Shown: piece after piece, positions 14,451 through 22,029 of the stretch
How the letters are laid out: each line of letters begins with the position of its first letter
Position numbering within the stretch: the first letter of the stretch is position 1
Assembly (NCBI GenBank): GCA_047516825.1
Contig: JAKZUA010000095.1
Coordinates: 1 to 28,864, forward strand
Origin: JADFQT01 sp047516825
GTDB lineage: Bacteria; Chloroflexota; Dehalococcoidia; Lucifugimonadales; UBA3495
DNA length: 28,864 bases
Reading direction: 5' to 3'
Program-made: the position numbers and the translations under genes
Notes under the pieces: generated by a model
Databases searched by the model: none
What the model was told of the DNA's origin: nothing
Seen by the model: the letters and a program-made list of their open reading frames with translations, nothing else

Positions 14451-16052
14451 ATGATGCCAAGAAGAAGCTTCTGGGCCTGGGGCATGGAATCGGATGAGCC
14501 AACTATGGCGCAGCGCCGCCAGATGGCAGAAAGCTTGTCTAAGTCCTATGGTGTTTCGCTGGAAGTCCCGGCTGTTCCTACCTCCGAGGATCTGGACCTG
14601 CGCAAACCCCGGGTAAACCCACCCTCTTCGCTGGCGTCCATCTGCACCACCGACACCCACGACCGGGCGGTGCACAGCTATGGCAGGAGTTTTCGGGACC
14701 GCATCCGCGCCTTCAATCTACAATTCCCCAGTCCCCCGGATGTGATTGCCTACCCACGGGACGAACCGGAGGTGGAAGCGGTCCTGGATTGGTGCTCCAG
14801 CCAAGGACATGCCGCGATCCCCTTTGGGGCCGGCAGCTCGGTGGTCGGCGGAGTAGAGCCGCCGGAAGATGCGGATGGGGTGGTCTCCATCGATCTGTCC
14901 AAGCTCAACCGTGTCCTGGAGATCGACGACCTCTCCCGCGCCGCCCGCATCCAGGCCGGCGTATACGGTCCGGCACTTGAGGAACAGCTCCGGCCCCACG
15001 GATTCACCCTCCGGCACTTTCCCCAGAGCTTTGAGTTCTCCACCCTAGGGGGCTGGATCGCCACCCGTTCCGGGGGCCACTACGCCACCAATCAGACTCA
15101 CATAGATGATTTCGTCGAGTCGGTCCGGATGGTCACCCCCAAGGGTATTTGGGAGTCCCGTCGCCTACCCGGAAGTGGCGCTGGTCCCAGTCCGGACCGG
15201 CTGGTATTGGGTAGCGAGGGAATTCTTGGCATTATCACGGAGGCTTGGATGCGAATCCAGGCCCGTCCCCGCTATCGCGCTTCGGCGGCAGTCACTTTTT
15301 CGTCCTTCGCGGCGGGAGCCGAAGCGGTTAGGCACATAGTGCAGACGAAATTGTGGCCGGCAAACTGCCGCCTGCTTGACCCTGGTGAGGCTGCGGACGC
15401 CCTGGGTTTTGATGGTGAGCACGCTGTACTGGTCCTGGGTTTCGAGTCGGGAGAGGTGCCTCAGGGTGAGCCCATGCGGCAGGTCATCACCATTGCCAGG
15501 GATTGCAGTGGGGTCATCGACGAGGACCAGATAAAAATCCTGGACCAACCCGGCGAGGAGACCGGACGGCCGGAAGCGGTGGGCGCCTGGCGGAATGCTT
15601 TTCTGCGGGCGCCGTATCAAAGGAACATCACCATGGGGCTGGGGCTGGTCGCGGAAACCTTGGAGACCGCCATCACCTGGGATAGATGGCCGGCCTTGGA
15701 CCGATCAGTGCGGGCGGCGCTCCAGGAAACCTTAAATAGGGTCTGTGGCGGTGGCCGGGTGACCTGCCGCTTCACCCACGTATATCCCGACGGTCCCGCC
15801 CCCTATTTTACCTTCGAAGGCATGGGACGGAGAGGTGCCGAGCTGGAAATGCATGAGGAGATAAAGAGGGCTGCTTCCGACGCCGTCATAGCGGCTGGAG
15901 GAACCATTACCCATCACCACGCCGTAGGGCGAGCTCACCGGCATTGGTATGACCAGCAGAGGCCCGAGCTTTTCGCTGGAGCGCTGCGGGCCGCCAAGTC
16001 GGCATTGGACCCCAATTCGGTGTTGAATCCTGGGGTGCTAATCGACCCGTGA
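14451..16052 (+). CDS. FAD-linked oxidase resembling alkylglycerone-phosphate synthase
   Basis: A 533-residue flavoprotein of the vanillyl-alcohol-oxidase/PCMH superfamily (FAD_binding_4 then FAD-oxidase_C). The FAD domain shows IPFGAGSSVVGGVEP, LGGWIATRSGGHYATNQ, VRMVTPKG and GSEGILGIITEAWMRIQ. The C-terminal region carries GTITHHHAVGRAHRHW, the histidine-rich segment typical of alkyldihydroxyacetonephosphate synthase, which forms the ether bond of ether lipids. The N-terminal PRRSFWAWG resembles the RWWGWG start of that group. I chose ATG 14451 (or 14454) rather than an upstream TTG because ACAGG and the extended -10 fit it. Bacterial members may act on other hydroxy acids, so an ether-lipid role is inference. 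Confidence 0.8.
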   Translation: MMPRRSFWAWGMESDEPTMAQRRQMAESLSKSYGVSLEVPAVPTSEDLDLRKPRVNPPSSLASICTTDTHDRAVHSYGRSFRDRIRAFNLQFPSPPDVIAYPRDEPEVEAVLDWCSSQGHAAIPFGAGSSVVGGVEPPEDADGVVSIDLSKLNRVLEIDDLSRAARIQAGVYGPALEEQLRPHGFTLRHFPQSFEFSTLGGWIATRSGGHYATNQTHIDDFVESVRMVTPKGIWESRRLPGSGAGPSPDRLVLGSEGILGIITEAWMRIQARPRYRASAAVTFSSFAAGAEAVRHIVQTKLWPANCRLLDPGEAADALGFDGEHAVLVLGFESGEVPQGEPMRQVITIARDCSGVIDEDQIKILDQPGEETGRPEAVGAWRNAFLRAPYQRNITMGLGLVAETLETAITWDRWPALDRSVRAALQETLNRVCGGGRVTCRFTHVYPDGPAPYFTFEGMGRRGAELEMHEEIKRAASDAVIAAGGTITHHHAVGRAHRHWYDQQRPELFAGALRAAKSALDPNSVLNPGVLIDP

Positions 16053-16146
16053 TGAGCACCGGGGCGGCCAGGTTCGCTAGGTATGTGCCAGAATTTAAGA
16101 CTAGAGGCGTATTCCAATCATAGGAAAATGCTCAGAGAGGGTTGAT

Positions 16147-16257
16147 ATGGCCCCTAGCTGGGAGGTCAGCGAACTCCGGCGAGTTTCCTACCAGTCGATT
16201 CTGGGGCGGATCGGCGTACCGATGCTTGGATATCTGGGGCGGCGAGCGAGGGGCTAA
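16147..16257 (+). CDS. Small ORF coupled to the phosphodiesterase gene
   Basis: A 36-codon ORF with a good ribosome-binding site (AGAGAGGG at 16133-16140, six bases before the ATG). Its TAA overlaps the ATG of the next gene by one base (TAATG). The product MAPSWEVSELRRVSYQSILG continues with RIGVPMLGYLGRRARG and is basic and partly amphipathic. I recognise no family. It may be a real small protein or an upstream ORF that couples translation to the phosphodiesterase. Confidence 0.5.
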   Translation: MAPSWEVSELRRVSYQSILGRIGVPMLGYLGRRARG

Positions 16258-16790
16258 TGCTGGTAGGAGTGATATCCGACACCCACAGCTATATGGATGC
16301 CAGGGCGCTCCAGCTTTTGCAGGGAGTGGAGCATATTCTGCACGCCGGAGATATCGGCGATGATGGGGTCATCAAAGAGTTGGCAAGCATCGCGCCGGTT
16401 ACTGCGGTACGGGGCAATGTTGACCGGGAAGGACTCACTTCTCTCTACCCGGCCGAGGTAACCCTGGCGCTGGCCGGGTACCGGATTTTCCTTACTCATG
16501 AGGTGAAACCGCCTAAACGGGAGGCCGATTTGGCCTTGGAGCAGTACCGGCGGGCCGGCCTGGACGTGGTCGTATACGGACACAGCCATATCCCTTACCA
16601 ACAACCCTGGGGCGGCATCCTCTTTTTCAATCCGGGCGCCGCGGGAAAGCGCCGCTTCAAGGTGATACCGTCCATTGGGTTCCTGACCCTCACTCCAGCC
16701 GGAGTGGAGGGGAGGATTACCCTTTTGGAGGCAGCCGCCACGCCGGGTCTCCCGGTACTGTCACCCCCAACTCATAGCTCTGGGAGGTAA
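16257..16790 (+). CDS. YfcE/MJ0936-type metallophosphodiesterase
   Basis: A 177-residue calcineurin-like phosphoesterase with all family motifs: Asp8-x-His10 (SDTH), Gly31-Asp32, Gly53-Asn54 (RGNVD), His81 (LTHE) and Gly108-His109-Ser110-His111. These bind two divalent metals that hydrolyse phosphodiesters. The length fits the YfcE group, which acts on model phosphodiesters with unknown physiological substrate. The start overlaps the stop of the 36-codon ORF. The nitroreductase gene follows three bases after the stop, so the three form one operon. Confidence 0.88.
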   Translation: MLVGVISDTHSYMDARALQLLQGVEHILHAGDIGDDGVIKELASIAPVTAVRGNVDREGLTSLYPAEVTLALAGYRIFLTHEVKPPKREADLALEQYRRAGLDVVVYGHSHIPYQQPWGGILFFNPGAAGKRRFKVIPSIGFLTLTPAGVEGRITLLEAAATPGLPVLSPPTHSSGR

Positions 16791-16793
16791 CGC

Positions 16794-17318
16794 ATGGAAG
16801 TCTTTGAGTGCATCAGGCGCAGGCGTACCGTAAGGGAGTTTAAACCCAACGCGGTTCCTGAAGAAGTAGTGTACAAAATCCTGCAGGCCGGCCGCTGGGC
16901 TCCCAGCTCCAGCAACTCCCAGCCTTGGCATTTCGTGGTGGTGCAAAACCGGGATACGCTACTGCGACTGTCCGAAATCGCCACGCAGGGCGCCTTCATC
17001 GCCAATGCGCCTTTGGCCATTGCTACTGTGATGGACCAGGCTACCCGTCCCCAACTGGATGCCGGACGGGCCCTCCAGCAGATGGAGTTGGTAGCCTGGT
17101 CCGAGGGCCTGGGTACCTGTTTCGTGGGCGTGAGGTCCGAAGAGCAGCAAAATGGGGTGAAGGAGCTGTTGGGGATTCCGCCGGAGATGGAGCTGATCAC
17201 GGTGATGCCCTACGGTTACCGATCGCCGGGGAGCCGCCGCCAGGGTACGCCCCGCAAGCCCATGGCAGGGATGGCCCACCGGGAAAGGTTCGGTCAGAGC
17301 TTCCTGCCCGTCGGCTAG
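16794..17318 (+). CDS. Nitroreductase-family FMN oxidoreductase
   Basis: A 174-residue flavoprotein. The N-terminal RRRRTVREFKPNAVPEEVVYKILQAGRWAPSSSN segment is the FMN phosphate-binding signature, here kept intact through R-R and S-S-S-N-S-Q-P-W. The C-terminal LGTCFVGV and LITVMPYGY segments complete the family pattern. Enzymes of this group reduce nitro groups, quinones or flavins with NAD(P)H, and some dehydrogenate or destroy other substrates. GGGAGG overlaps the stop of the preceding phosphodiesterase gene, and only three bases separate them, so they are co-translated from one message. The end is 13 bases from the convergent SMP-30 gene. Confidence 0.87.
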   Translation: MEVFECIRRRRTVREFKPNAVPEEVVYKILQAGRWAPSSSNSQPWHFVVVQNRDTLLRLSEIATQGAFIANAPLAIATVMDQATRPQLDAGRALQQMELVAWSEGLGTCFVGVRSEEQQNGVKELLGIPPEMELITVMPYGYRSPGSRRQGTPRKPMAGMAHRERFGQSFLPVG

Positions 17319-17331
17319 GCCCAGCCAGGTC

Positions 17332-18249
17332 CTAACGGACCGGAGGCCACATGATCCAGCCTCGCCGGCCCGTGTCCCGCGTCCGCAAAAAGTGGCCTTG
17401 ACCAGTGGTGACGTAAAGAGTCTGCTGATCGGAGTCACCGAAGGCGCAATTGGTCGGGCCATCCGCGCCAACCGGCATCGGGTAAGTCTCCAGGACCCGG
17501 CCCGTCGGCGTCCACACATAGATCATGGGGCCGGGACCGCTCACCCAATTGCCGGCAGTGCCGACGATGTTCCCCTCGGAGTCCAAGCACATACCGTCGA
17601 TGCCCCGCTGGGGCCCTCGGTAGTCCTGCCCGAATTGGTGCAGCACGATATATTGGCCCAACGAGCCATCATCCAGGATTGGGTAGGACCTTAGCTCCCG
17701 CACGCCTCCCGGCTCGGCATCAGTCTGGATAATGTACAGGCTGCGCTGGTCGGGGGAGACAAGGAGGCCGTTGGTCCCCGTTGTGTCGAAGGTCATGCGC
17801 TGGCAAGTCCAGCTGCCGTCGGGCTGAGGGTCCGCACGGAGAATGTCCTTATTGGCCATCTGCTGTGTTTCGCTGGGGTCGATGTTCCCCGCGTTCCAAG
17901 GGTTGCTGAACCAGATGCGACCCTGACGGTCTATGGCCAGGTCGTTGGGAGTGTTGAGCCTCTGCCCATCTAGACTGTCGACGATGGTCGTGGTACTGCC
18001 GTCGGTCTCGAACCGTACAATAGAGCGTCCACCGGAGCAGCAGCCGTAAAGGCGGCCCTCCACGTCGAAGGCCAGGCCGTTGGTGTGGTTGGTATTTTCA
18101 CGATAGACCGTGCACTCCCCGGTCTCCGGGTCGTAGGCCATGATGCGGCTGGCGGGGATATAGGTAAACAAAAGTTTCTTCCCATCCCAGGCAGGTCCCT
18201 CGGTCAAACGGCTGAAAGGCCCCGCAACTTGCTCCCATTCCAATTCCAT
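17332..18249 (-). CDS. SMP-30/gluconolactonase-family protein
   Basis: A 305-residue six-bladed propeller of the SMP-30/gluconolaconase/LRE family, which hydrolyses sugar or other lactones with a bound divalent metal. The four expected ligands are visible: Glu17 (LTEGPAW), Asn102 (NTPND), Asn160 (GTNGLLVSPD) and Asp218 (GIDGMCLD). A longer reading begins at 18372, but AGGAGG at 18255-18260 lies five bases before the ATG at 18249, and the extra N-terminus is not family-like, so I chose 18249. No signal peptide is seen. It follows the VOC-domain gene on the same strand, so the two may be co-transcribed. Confidence 0.85.
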   Translation of the reverse strand: MELEWEQVAGPFSRLTEGPAWDGKKLLFTYIPASRIMAYDPETGECTVYRENTNHTNGLAFDVEGRLYGCCSGGRSIVRFETDGSTTTIVDSLDGQRLNTPNDLAIDRQGRIWFSNPWNAGNIDPSETQQMANKDILRADPQPDGSWTCQRMTFDTTGTNGLLVSPDQRSLYIIQTDAEPGGVRELRSYPILDDGSLGQYIVLHQFGQDYRGPQRGIDGMCLDSEGNIVGTAGNWVSGPGPMIYVWTPTGRVLETYPMPVGADGPTNCAFGDSDQQTLYVTTGQGHFLRTRDTGRRGWIMWPPVR

Positions 18250-18358
18250 CGTGCCCTCCTGATTAATGGCTAATTTTTCTTCCTGAAGACGGCCGGTCAC
18301 CGGGCGTCGCGGGCCGGTTCCGCGATGCTGGGTAGGACTCCTGCCGGCCTGGTATTGG

Positions 18359-18466
18359 CTACCCAAGGACATGCGTCAGGCGATTGGCACCTCCAAACAA
18401 CGATGCCGTCAGTATCAGATCGAATGTCTCTTCCATGCCCTGCCCGATGGCAATGAGTTGTTTCAT
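18359..18466 (-). pseudogene. 35-codon ORF, possible gene remnant
   Basis: A short reading MKQLIAIGQGMEETFDLILT followed by ASLFGGANRLTHVLG, in the same frame as the VOC gene and beginning 40 bases after its TAG. The last 22 residues recall the final helix of carboxymuconolactone-decarboxylase/AhpD-like proteins (LxLTASLFxxxNRLxxxLG), but this is a resemblance from memory. No ribosome-binding site is obvious. It may be a 3' remnant of a deleted gene. Confidence 0.3.
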
Positions 18467-18508
18467 GGCCGCCCAGCCCGCCTCAGCACCGCTGCGGTCT
18501 CGTCTTGA

Positions 18509-18898
18509 CTAGCTGGGCCGCTGGATTAGCTCGACACTAACTTCGTCGGGCGCCACCACAAAGGCCACCATGGAACCTGAGGGCATGGTCCAGGGCTCGC
18601 AGTTGAACTTCACCCCGTTGGTCTTGAGCTGGGCGGCCAGACCTTCCAGATCATCGGTTTCAAACCCAAAGTGGTCCAACCCATAGCGAGGCTCGGTGGA
18701 ACCAGGCACCGGGTCTTCGCCCTCGGCCCGCCCCGAAATGGTCATCAAGTGGTGTCCGTTCAGCTCCAACTGGATGGACTTGGTGGTGGAAAGGGGACGT
18801 TCCGAGGTGATCTTGGCGCCAAAGTTGTCGCAATACCATTTGGCTGCGGCATCGGGGTCTTCGCTGCGGAAATGGAGGTGGTTGTAGACGACTTTCAC
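18509..18898 (-). CDS. VOC-superfamily (glyoxalase-like) protein
   Basis: A 129-residue protein with two beta-alpha-beta-beta-beta modules typical of the vicinal oxygen chelate fold. Candidate metal ligands are His7 or His9 (YNHLHF), the histidine of YGLDHFGFETDD, and the glutamate of VSVELIQRP at the end. Members include glyoxalase I, extradiol dioxygenases and fosfomycin-resistance proteins; no signature fixes the substrate. It starts with GTG, and AGGAGG (18905-18910) is six bases upstream. The SMP-30 gene lies downstream on the same strand. Confidence 0.82.
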   Translation of the reverse strand: MKVVYNHLHFRSEDPDAAAKWYCDNFGAKITSERPLSTTKSIQLELNGHHLMTISGRAEGEDPVPGSTEPRYGLDHFGFETDDLEGLAAQLKTNGVKFNCEPWTMPSGSMVAFVVAPDEVSVELIQRPS

Positions 18899-18975
18899 GG
18901 CGGGCCTCCTGTCATAATCGGTATTCGAGACCAGCCTACGGCGGGGGTAGGGCAGCCGGGCCGGTCCGCGGCCCT

Positions 18976-19004
18976 AGTGTACCCCAAAACTGCCAGGGGG
19001 TGAA
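18976..19004 (-). promoter_or_regulatory. Promoter of the VOC-SMP-30 unit
   Basis: On the minus strand TTCACC (18999-19004) and TACACT (18976-18981) are spaced by 17 bases; each matches four of six consensus positions. The predicted leader is about 70 bases. Confidence 0.4.
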
Positions 19005-19051
19005 CCCAGAACTCCCCGGTGACCTTCCCTGGCCCATATAGCAAGAGCGGG

Positions 19052-19405
19052 CTACGCCTTGAGTATCTCTCGCCGGGACAGCGCCCGCTCCATCAAGGGG
19101 CGCATACCCAGCTCGCTGGAGATGGCCAATGCCTGGTCCAGCAGAGACATGGCCTTTTCATGGTCGCCAGGATTGTTGGGCTGAAGCAAAGTGTCGGCGT
19201 AGTCACAGCAGGTCCAGGCTAACTCAGGCCGGTGGCCCGCTTTGCGGCAGAAGGCTAGAGAGTCTTCCAGGCAAGCATGCAACTAGCCCATCTCCCGCTG
19301 GCGGCCCACGAACACGCCTCCCTCCGGGCCGTCCGGGGCTGCCAGAACGGCAGAGGCCGACTGGGGCCGTTCCGACGGGTCCTTGGGCAAGAGCTGGTCC
19401 GGCAG
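19052..19405 (-). pseudogene. Collapsed kinase/AAA/TPR regulator
   Basis: One minus-strand frame, broken by a single TAG (19283-19285), reads first like the end of a Ser/Thr kinase domain (LPDQLLPKDPSERPQSASAV), then like the beginning of an AAA-type ATPase module (GGVFVGRQREMG). After the TAG it continues directly with a TPR tail (LEDSLAFCRKAGHRPELAWT, then LLQPNNPGDHEKAMSLLDQA, then LGMRPLMERALSRREILKA). The several hundred residues of ATPase and TPR sequence that should lie between are missing. This order (kinase, AAA, TPR) is known for large signalling ATPases in Chloroflexota. It is interpreted as a deletion remnant with a nonsense codon. No ribosome-binding site or start is convincing. 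Confidence 0.6.
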
Positions 19406-19835
19406 ATAGAATTGCCCGCAGGCCATGCCAGTAGCCCCATTTCCACTGATATTGGGCCATATGGTCTTGGTTCGATTGACATCCCCAACCTGGATAAAGC
19501 GCAAGAGTCTCGGCCGGGGGAATTCCACCCACTGATATTGAAAGTGGTACTGGCGCGAAATTGTTGCCGTCCCCCCGGTCTAGCAGAAGGTCAAACCAGG
19601 CAAGGTCAAACCCATCCCAGTCCATCAATATCCAGTGGGTGGTGTTAGCACTCATCTCCCGGGTGCTTTAACAAGGATAGAACAAACTTCAGCGTGAACG
19701 CCTAACAATACAGGGGGTTGACACCCTAGGCTGGTTTCGGCAACTTGGTTTAGTCTTTATCAGACGCAGCCTCTCACTCGCAAATCAGCAATGAAACAAA
19801 CCAAAACCCCGCATGAGAGGCGGAAGGTGAAAGAT

Positions 19836-20987
19836 ATGGTAGTAGCGAAGAATATTCCAGAACAACAGTACACCGATCCTGGCTCCTCCTCCCCGGAGGT
19901 GATTTCGGAGCTGCCAGAAGCTGGCGTACCGCCCGTCTTGGGCTTATCTGTGGATGACCAGTTGGCGCTCTCCCAGGCCAGCCGCGTCAATGCGGAGTCG
20001 GAGCGTCAAAGGGTCGCCAAGGGGATAGTCGATGCTACCAAGCAGGCGTGTCAGGAGCTTATTGCCGATGGCGAAAAAGTCCTTAAAAAGGCCAAGTGGC
20101 TGGAATCTGAGGCGGAGCGCAAGCACCAGGCGGCTGACACGGTAATAAATAAGGCCAACACCGCCAGAGCTGAAGCGGATGCCTACTCCCAGAAAGTTAA
20201 GAGTGATGCCGACGCATTTAGGTCTGATGCCGAATCTCAAGCCGAAAGAGCTGTGGCCGAAGCCCAGCACCAGGCTAAAGAAATTTTGGAACGTGCCCGA
20301 GCCGTAGCCCTACGAGAATGCGCGGAATTCAGGCAACAGGCAGCCTTTGAAGCCAAGCAAATGCTTGGCCAAGCCCAGGTGATTCGGACAGCAGCCCGGG
20401 AAGAGCTGGAGGCCCACCGGATATGCGTTGAGGCCGCCAGGCTTAATTCCGAATCCCACGAAGTTTTGGTCCGCTCCAGGACCAAGTCGGAAGAGCCTCC
20501 TCAGCATCAGTCTCCGGGATCGACCCCAAGGTGGCAAGGGTTGGACGAAGGGGAAGAGCTCAAGAGTATCGCCAATCAATTGGGGGCCATTAGGAAAAAG
20601 ACTTCGAAAGCGGCCAAGCTCACCGCTAAGCCGAAAGCGGCCAAGCTCACCGCTAAGCCGAAAGCGACCAAGCTCACCGCTAAGCCGAAAGCGACCAAGC
20701 TCACCGCTAAGGCTAAAGCGACCAAGCTCACGGTTAAGCCGAAAGCGACCAAGCTCACGGTTAAGCCGAAAGCGACCAAGCTCACCGTTAAGCCGAAAGC
20801 GACCAAGCTCACCGTCAAAGCGAAGCCGACCAAGCTCACCGTTAAAGCGAAGCCGACCAAGATCACGGCTAAGCCGAAAGCGGCCAAGCTCACCGTTAGG
20901 TCGAAAACGACCAAGCTCACCGCTAAACTGACAGCCGAAAGCAACGGTAAGCAGCCAACCCGCCAAGCCAAATCGCGGTCCGCGTAA
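19836..20987 (+). CDS. Coiled-coil protein with lysine-rich repeat tail
   Basis: A 383-residue protein in three parts. Residues 1-40 are acidic and proline-containing. About residues 45-215 are a long, charged, alanine-rich helix (ESERQRVAKGIVDATKQACQ, AEADAYSQKVKSDADAFRSD, QAERAVAEAQHQAKEILERA) that predicts a coiled coil, like DivIVA-type or ATP-synthase-b-like stalks. From about residue 255 to the end it is strongly basic, with eleven full nine-residue repeats of the pattern A(T/A)KLT(A/V)KPK and a partial twelfth. The tail resembles bacterial histone-H1-like (Hc2/AlgP) tails, so DNA or polyphosphate binding is plausible. I prefer ATG 19836, with GGAAGG eight bases upstream, over ATG 19791, which has no ribosome-binding site. 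No family is recognised. TTGACA at 19718-19723 may be a -35 but lacks a good -10. Confidence 0.75.
   Translation: MVVAKNIPEQQYTDPGSSSPEVISELPEAGVPPVLGLSVDDQLALSQASRVNAESERQRVAKGIVDATKQACQELIADGEKVLKKAKWLESEAERKHQAADTVINKANTARAEADAYSQKVKSDADAFRSDAESQAERAVAEAQHQAKEILERARAVALRECAEFRQQAAFEAKQMLGQAQVIRTAAREELEAHRICVEAARLNSESHEVLVRSRTKSEEPPQHQSPGSTPRWQGLDEGEELKSIANQLGAIRKKTSKAAKLTAKPKAAKLTAKPKATKLTAKPKATKLTAKAKATKLTVKPKATKLTVKPKATKLTVKPKATKLTVKAKPTKLTVKAKPTKITAKPKAAKLTVRSKTTKLTAKLTAESNGKQPTRQAKSRSA
20610..20927 (+). repeat. 27-base tandem coding repeat, 11.8 copies
   Basis: Units of 27 bases begin at 20610 and repeat without gaps through 20906, with a 21-base partial copy ending at 20927. Each unit encodes nine residues with three lysines and one or two conserved threonines. 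Copies differ mainly at GCC/ACC in the second codon and GCT/GTT in the sixth. The in-frame period means unit gain or loss changes tail length without a frameshift. Confidence 0.95.
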
Positions 20988-21387
20988 ATTCGGATTCTCG
21001 CCGCACTTTTGCCCGGCAACAGCGAGTAGCCGGCACCCTCGAGTTTTATTGGCTCATCGGCCGCCGCCCGCATTGCTCATTTCCCATATGGCCGATCGCC
21101 CCTAGCTGCTTATGGACAGCCATAAGTCCCAATCTGCGGTCGACCGGCCGGCGCCGCTAAGAAAGCCTTCTGTGCCAATCGCCCCACAACTTCCCCACGA
21201 TACATAACGGCCGGCGCCGACGACGCGCAGGGTAGTCGGAGGCGTTGTTTCGCTGCAGAGGGGAGCTAAAGGAATCCCGGGCCGCGGTTGGTAAGCCGCG
21301 GCCTCGCGCATTGGGTAGCGAACCCGCAATCGGCGCTTCCGAAGCAGCGGACTATAATGCTGATATGAGAGTAACAGGAGCCGTTTC
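20988..21387. other. Intergenic stretch with several hairpins and a -10 element
   Basis: This 400-base stretch has no convincing gene. Dyads are CTTATGG-ACAG-CCATAAG (21109-21126), GGCCGCGG-TTGGTAAG-CCGCGGCC (21280-21303), GGGT-AGCGA-ACCC (21313-21325) and GCTT-CCG-AAGC (21335-21345). None has a T-run. TATAAT at 21353-21358 is a perfect -10 without a clear -35, and would start transcription about 23 bases before the next ATG. Confidence 0.5.
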
Positions 21388-21834
21388 ATGATCAAGTTGA
21401 CCGATGAAATGCGCCGGTTGATCAACCAGGCCCGGGCTAATGAAACTCCCTGCATGATGGCAACATCCTCACCAGACGGCGTACCCAACGCCGGGTTCCG
21501 AGGCACTATGATGGTGTTGGACGAAGAGTCGCTGGCCTACCGGGAAAGGGGGCCCCTCTCGGCGGTGCGACAATTGGAAGAGAACCCCAGGGTAGTGGTC
21601 CTGTTCCGGCAGCCGGGCCGAAATGAAGGCCCAGATGTAGGGTGGAAATTTCGGTGCACCGCTGCCGTGTGCCGTGATGGGCCCATGTTCCAACGGGTAA
21701 TGGACCGGTTGGTGGCGGAGGGACTGCTTCGGGAAGCGGATGGCACCGGGACCGCGGTTGTCGTTCGGGTGGACCAGATATTGACCTTGTACGGAGAGGT
21801 CCTTCAGGAATGTGTTCCCAACCTAAGTTGGTAG
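21388..21834 (+). CDS. Pyridoxamine-5'-phosphate-oxidase-family split-barrel protein
   Basis: A 148-residue protein of the FMN-binding split-barrel fold: MRRLINQARANETPCMMATSSPDGVPNAGF (strand-turn-strand typical of the family N-terminus), then SAVRQLEENPRVVVLFRQPG, then FRCTAAVCRDGPMFQRVMDRL. Members oxidise pyridoxamine phosphate, bind F420 or FMN for other reductions, or bind heme. The key phosphate-binding residues of true PdxH are not evident, so a general flavin or F420 oxidoreductase is more likely. ACAGGAG at 21374-21380 precedes the ATG. It is convergent with the MFS gene at 22030. Confidence 0.75.
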   Translation: MIKLTDEMRRLINQARANETPCMMATSSPDGVPNAGFRGTMMVLDEESLAYRERGPLSAVRQLEENPRVVVLFRQPGRNEGPDVGWKFRCTAAVCRDGPMFQRVMDRLVAEGLLREADGTGTAVVVRVDQILTLYGEVLQECVPNLSW

Positions 21835-22029
21835 TCCGCCACATCTCTCCGGCGGCAGGTGGGCCCTCGCGCTCACCGGAAGCCCTAATTTCCCGAAAAC
21901 CCTACTTTCTTTGAAGAATAAACTCGGCCACCCGCTACTGAGTTGAAGAGCCTGGATGAAGGAATCCAGCCGGCTTGCCCCCACGAGGCGAGCTAGAGGC
22001 TTTGGTTATGGGTTATCAGGAGGCTGTTC

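Noticed and set aside
19718..19746. TTGACA as a complete promoter for the coiled-coil gene
   Set aside because: The -35 is perfect, but spacers of 16-18 bases give only GCAACT, CAACTT or AACTTG as a -10, so it is not listed as a promoter.
20610..20927. CRISPR-like array of 27-base repeats
   Set aside because: The units are contiguous with no spacers, stay in the reading frame and encode a lysine-rich tail; this is a protein repeat.
20310..20966. 218-codon minus-strand reading of repeated GELGRFRL units
   Set aside because: It is the antisense of the lysine-repeat tail; the plus frame has the ribosome-binding site and a natural coiled-coil part.
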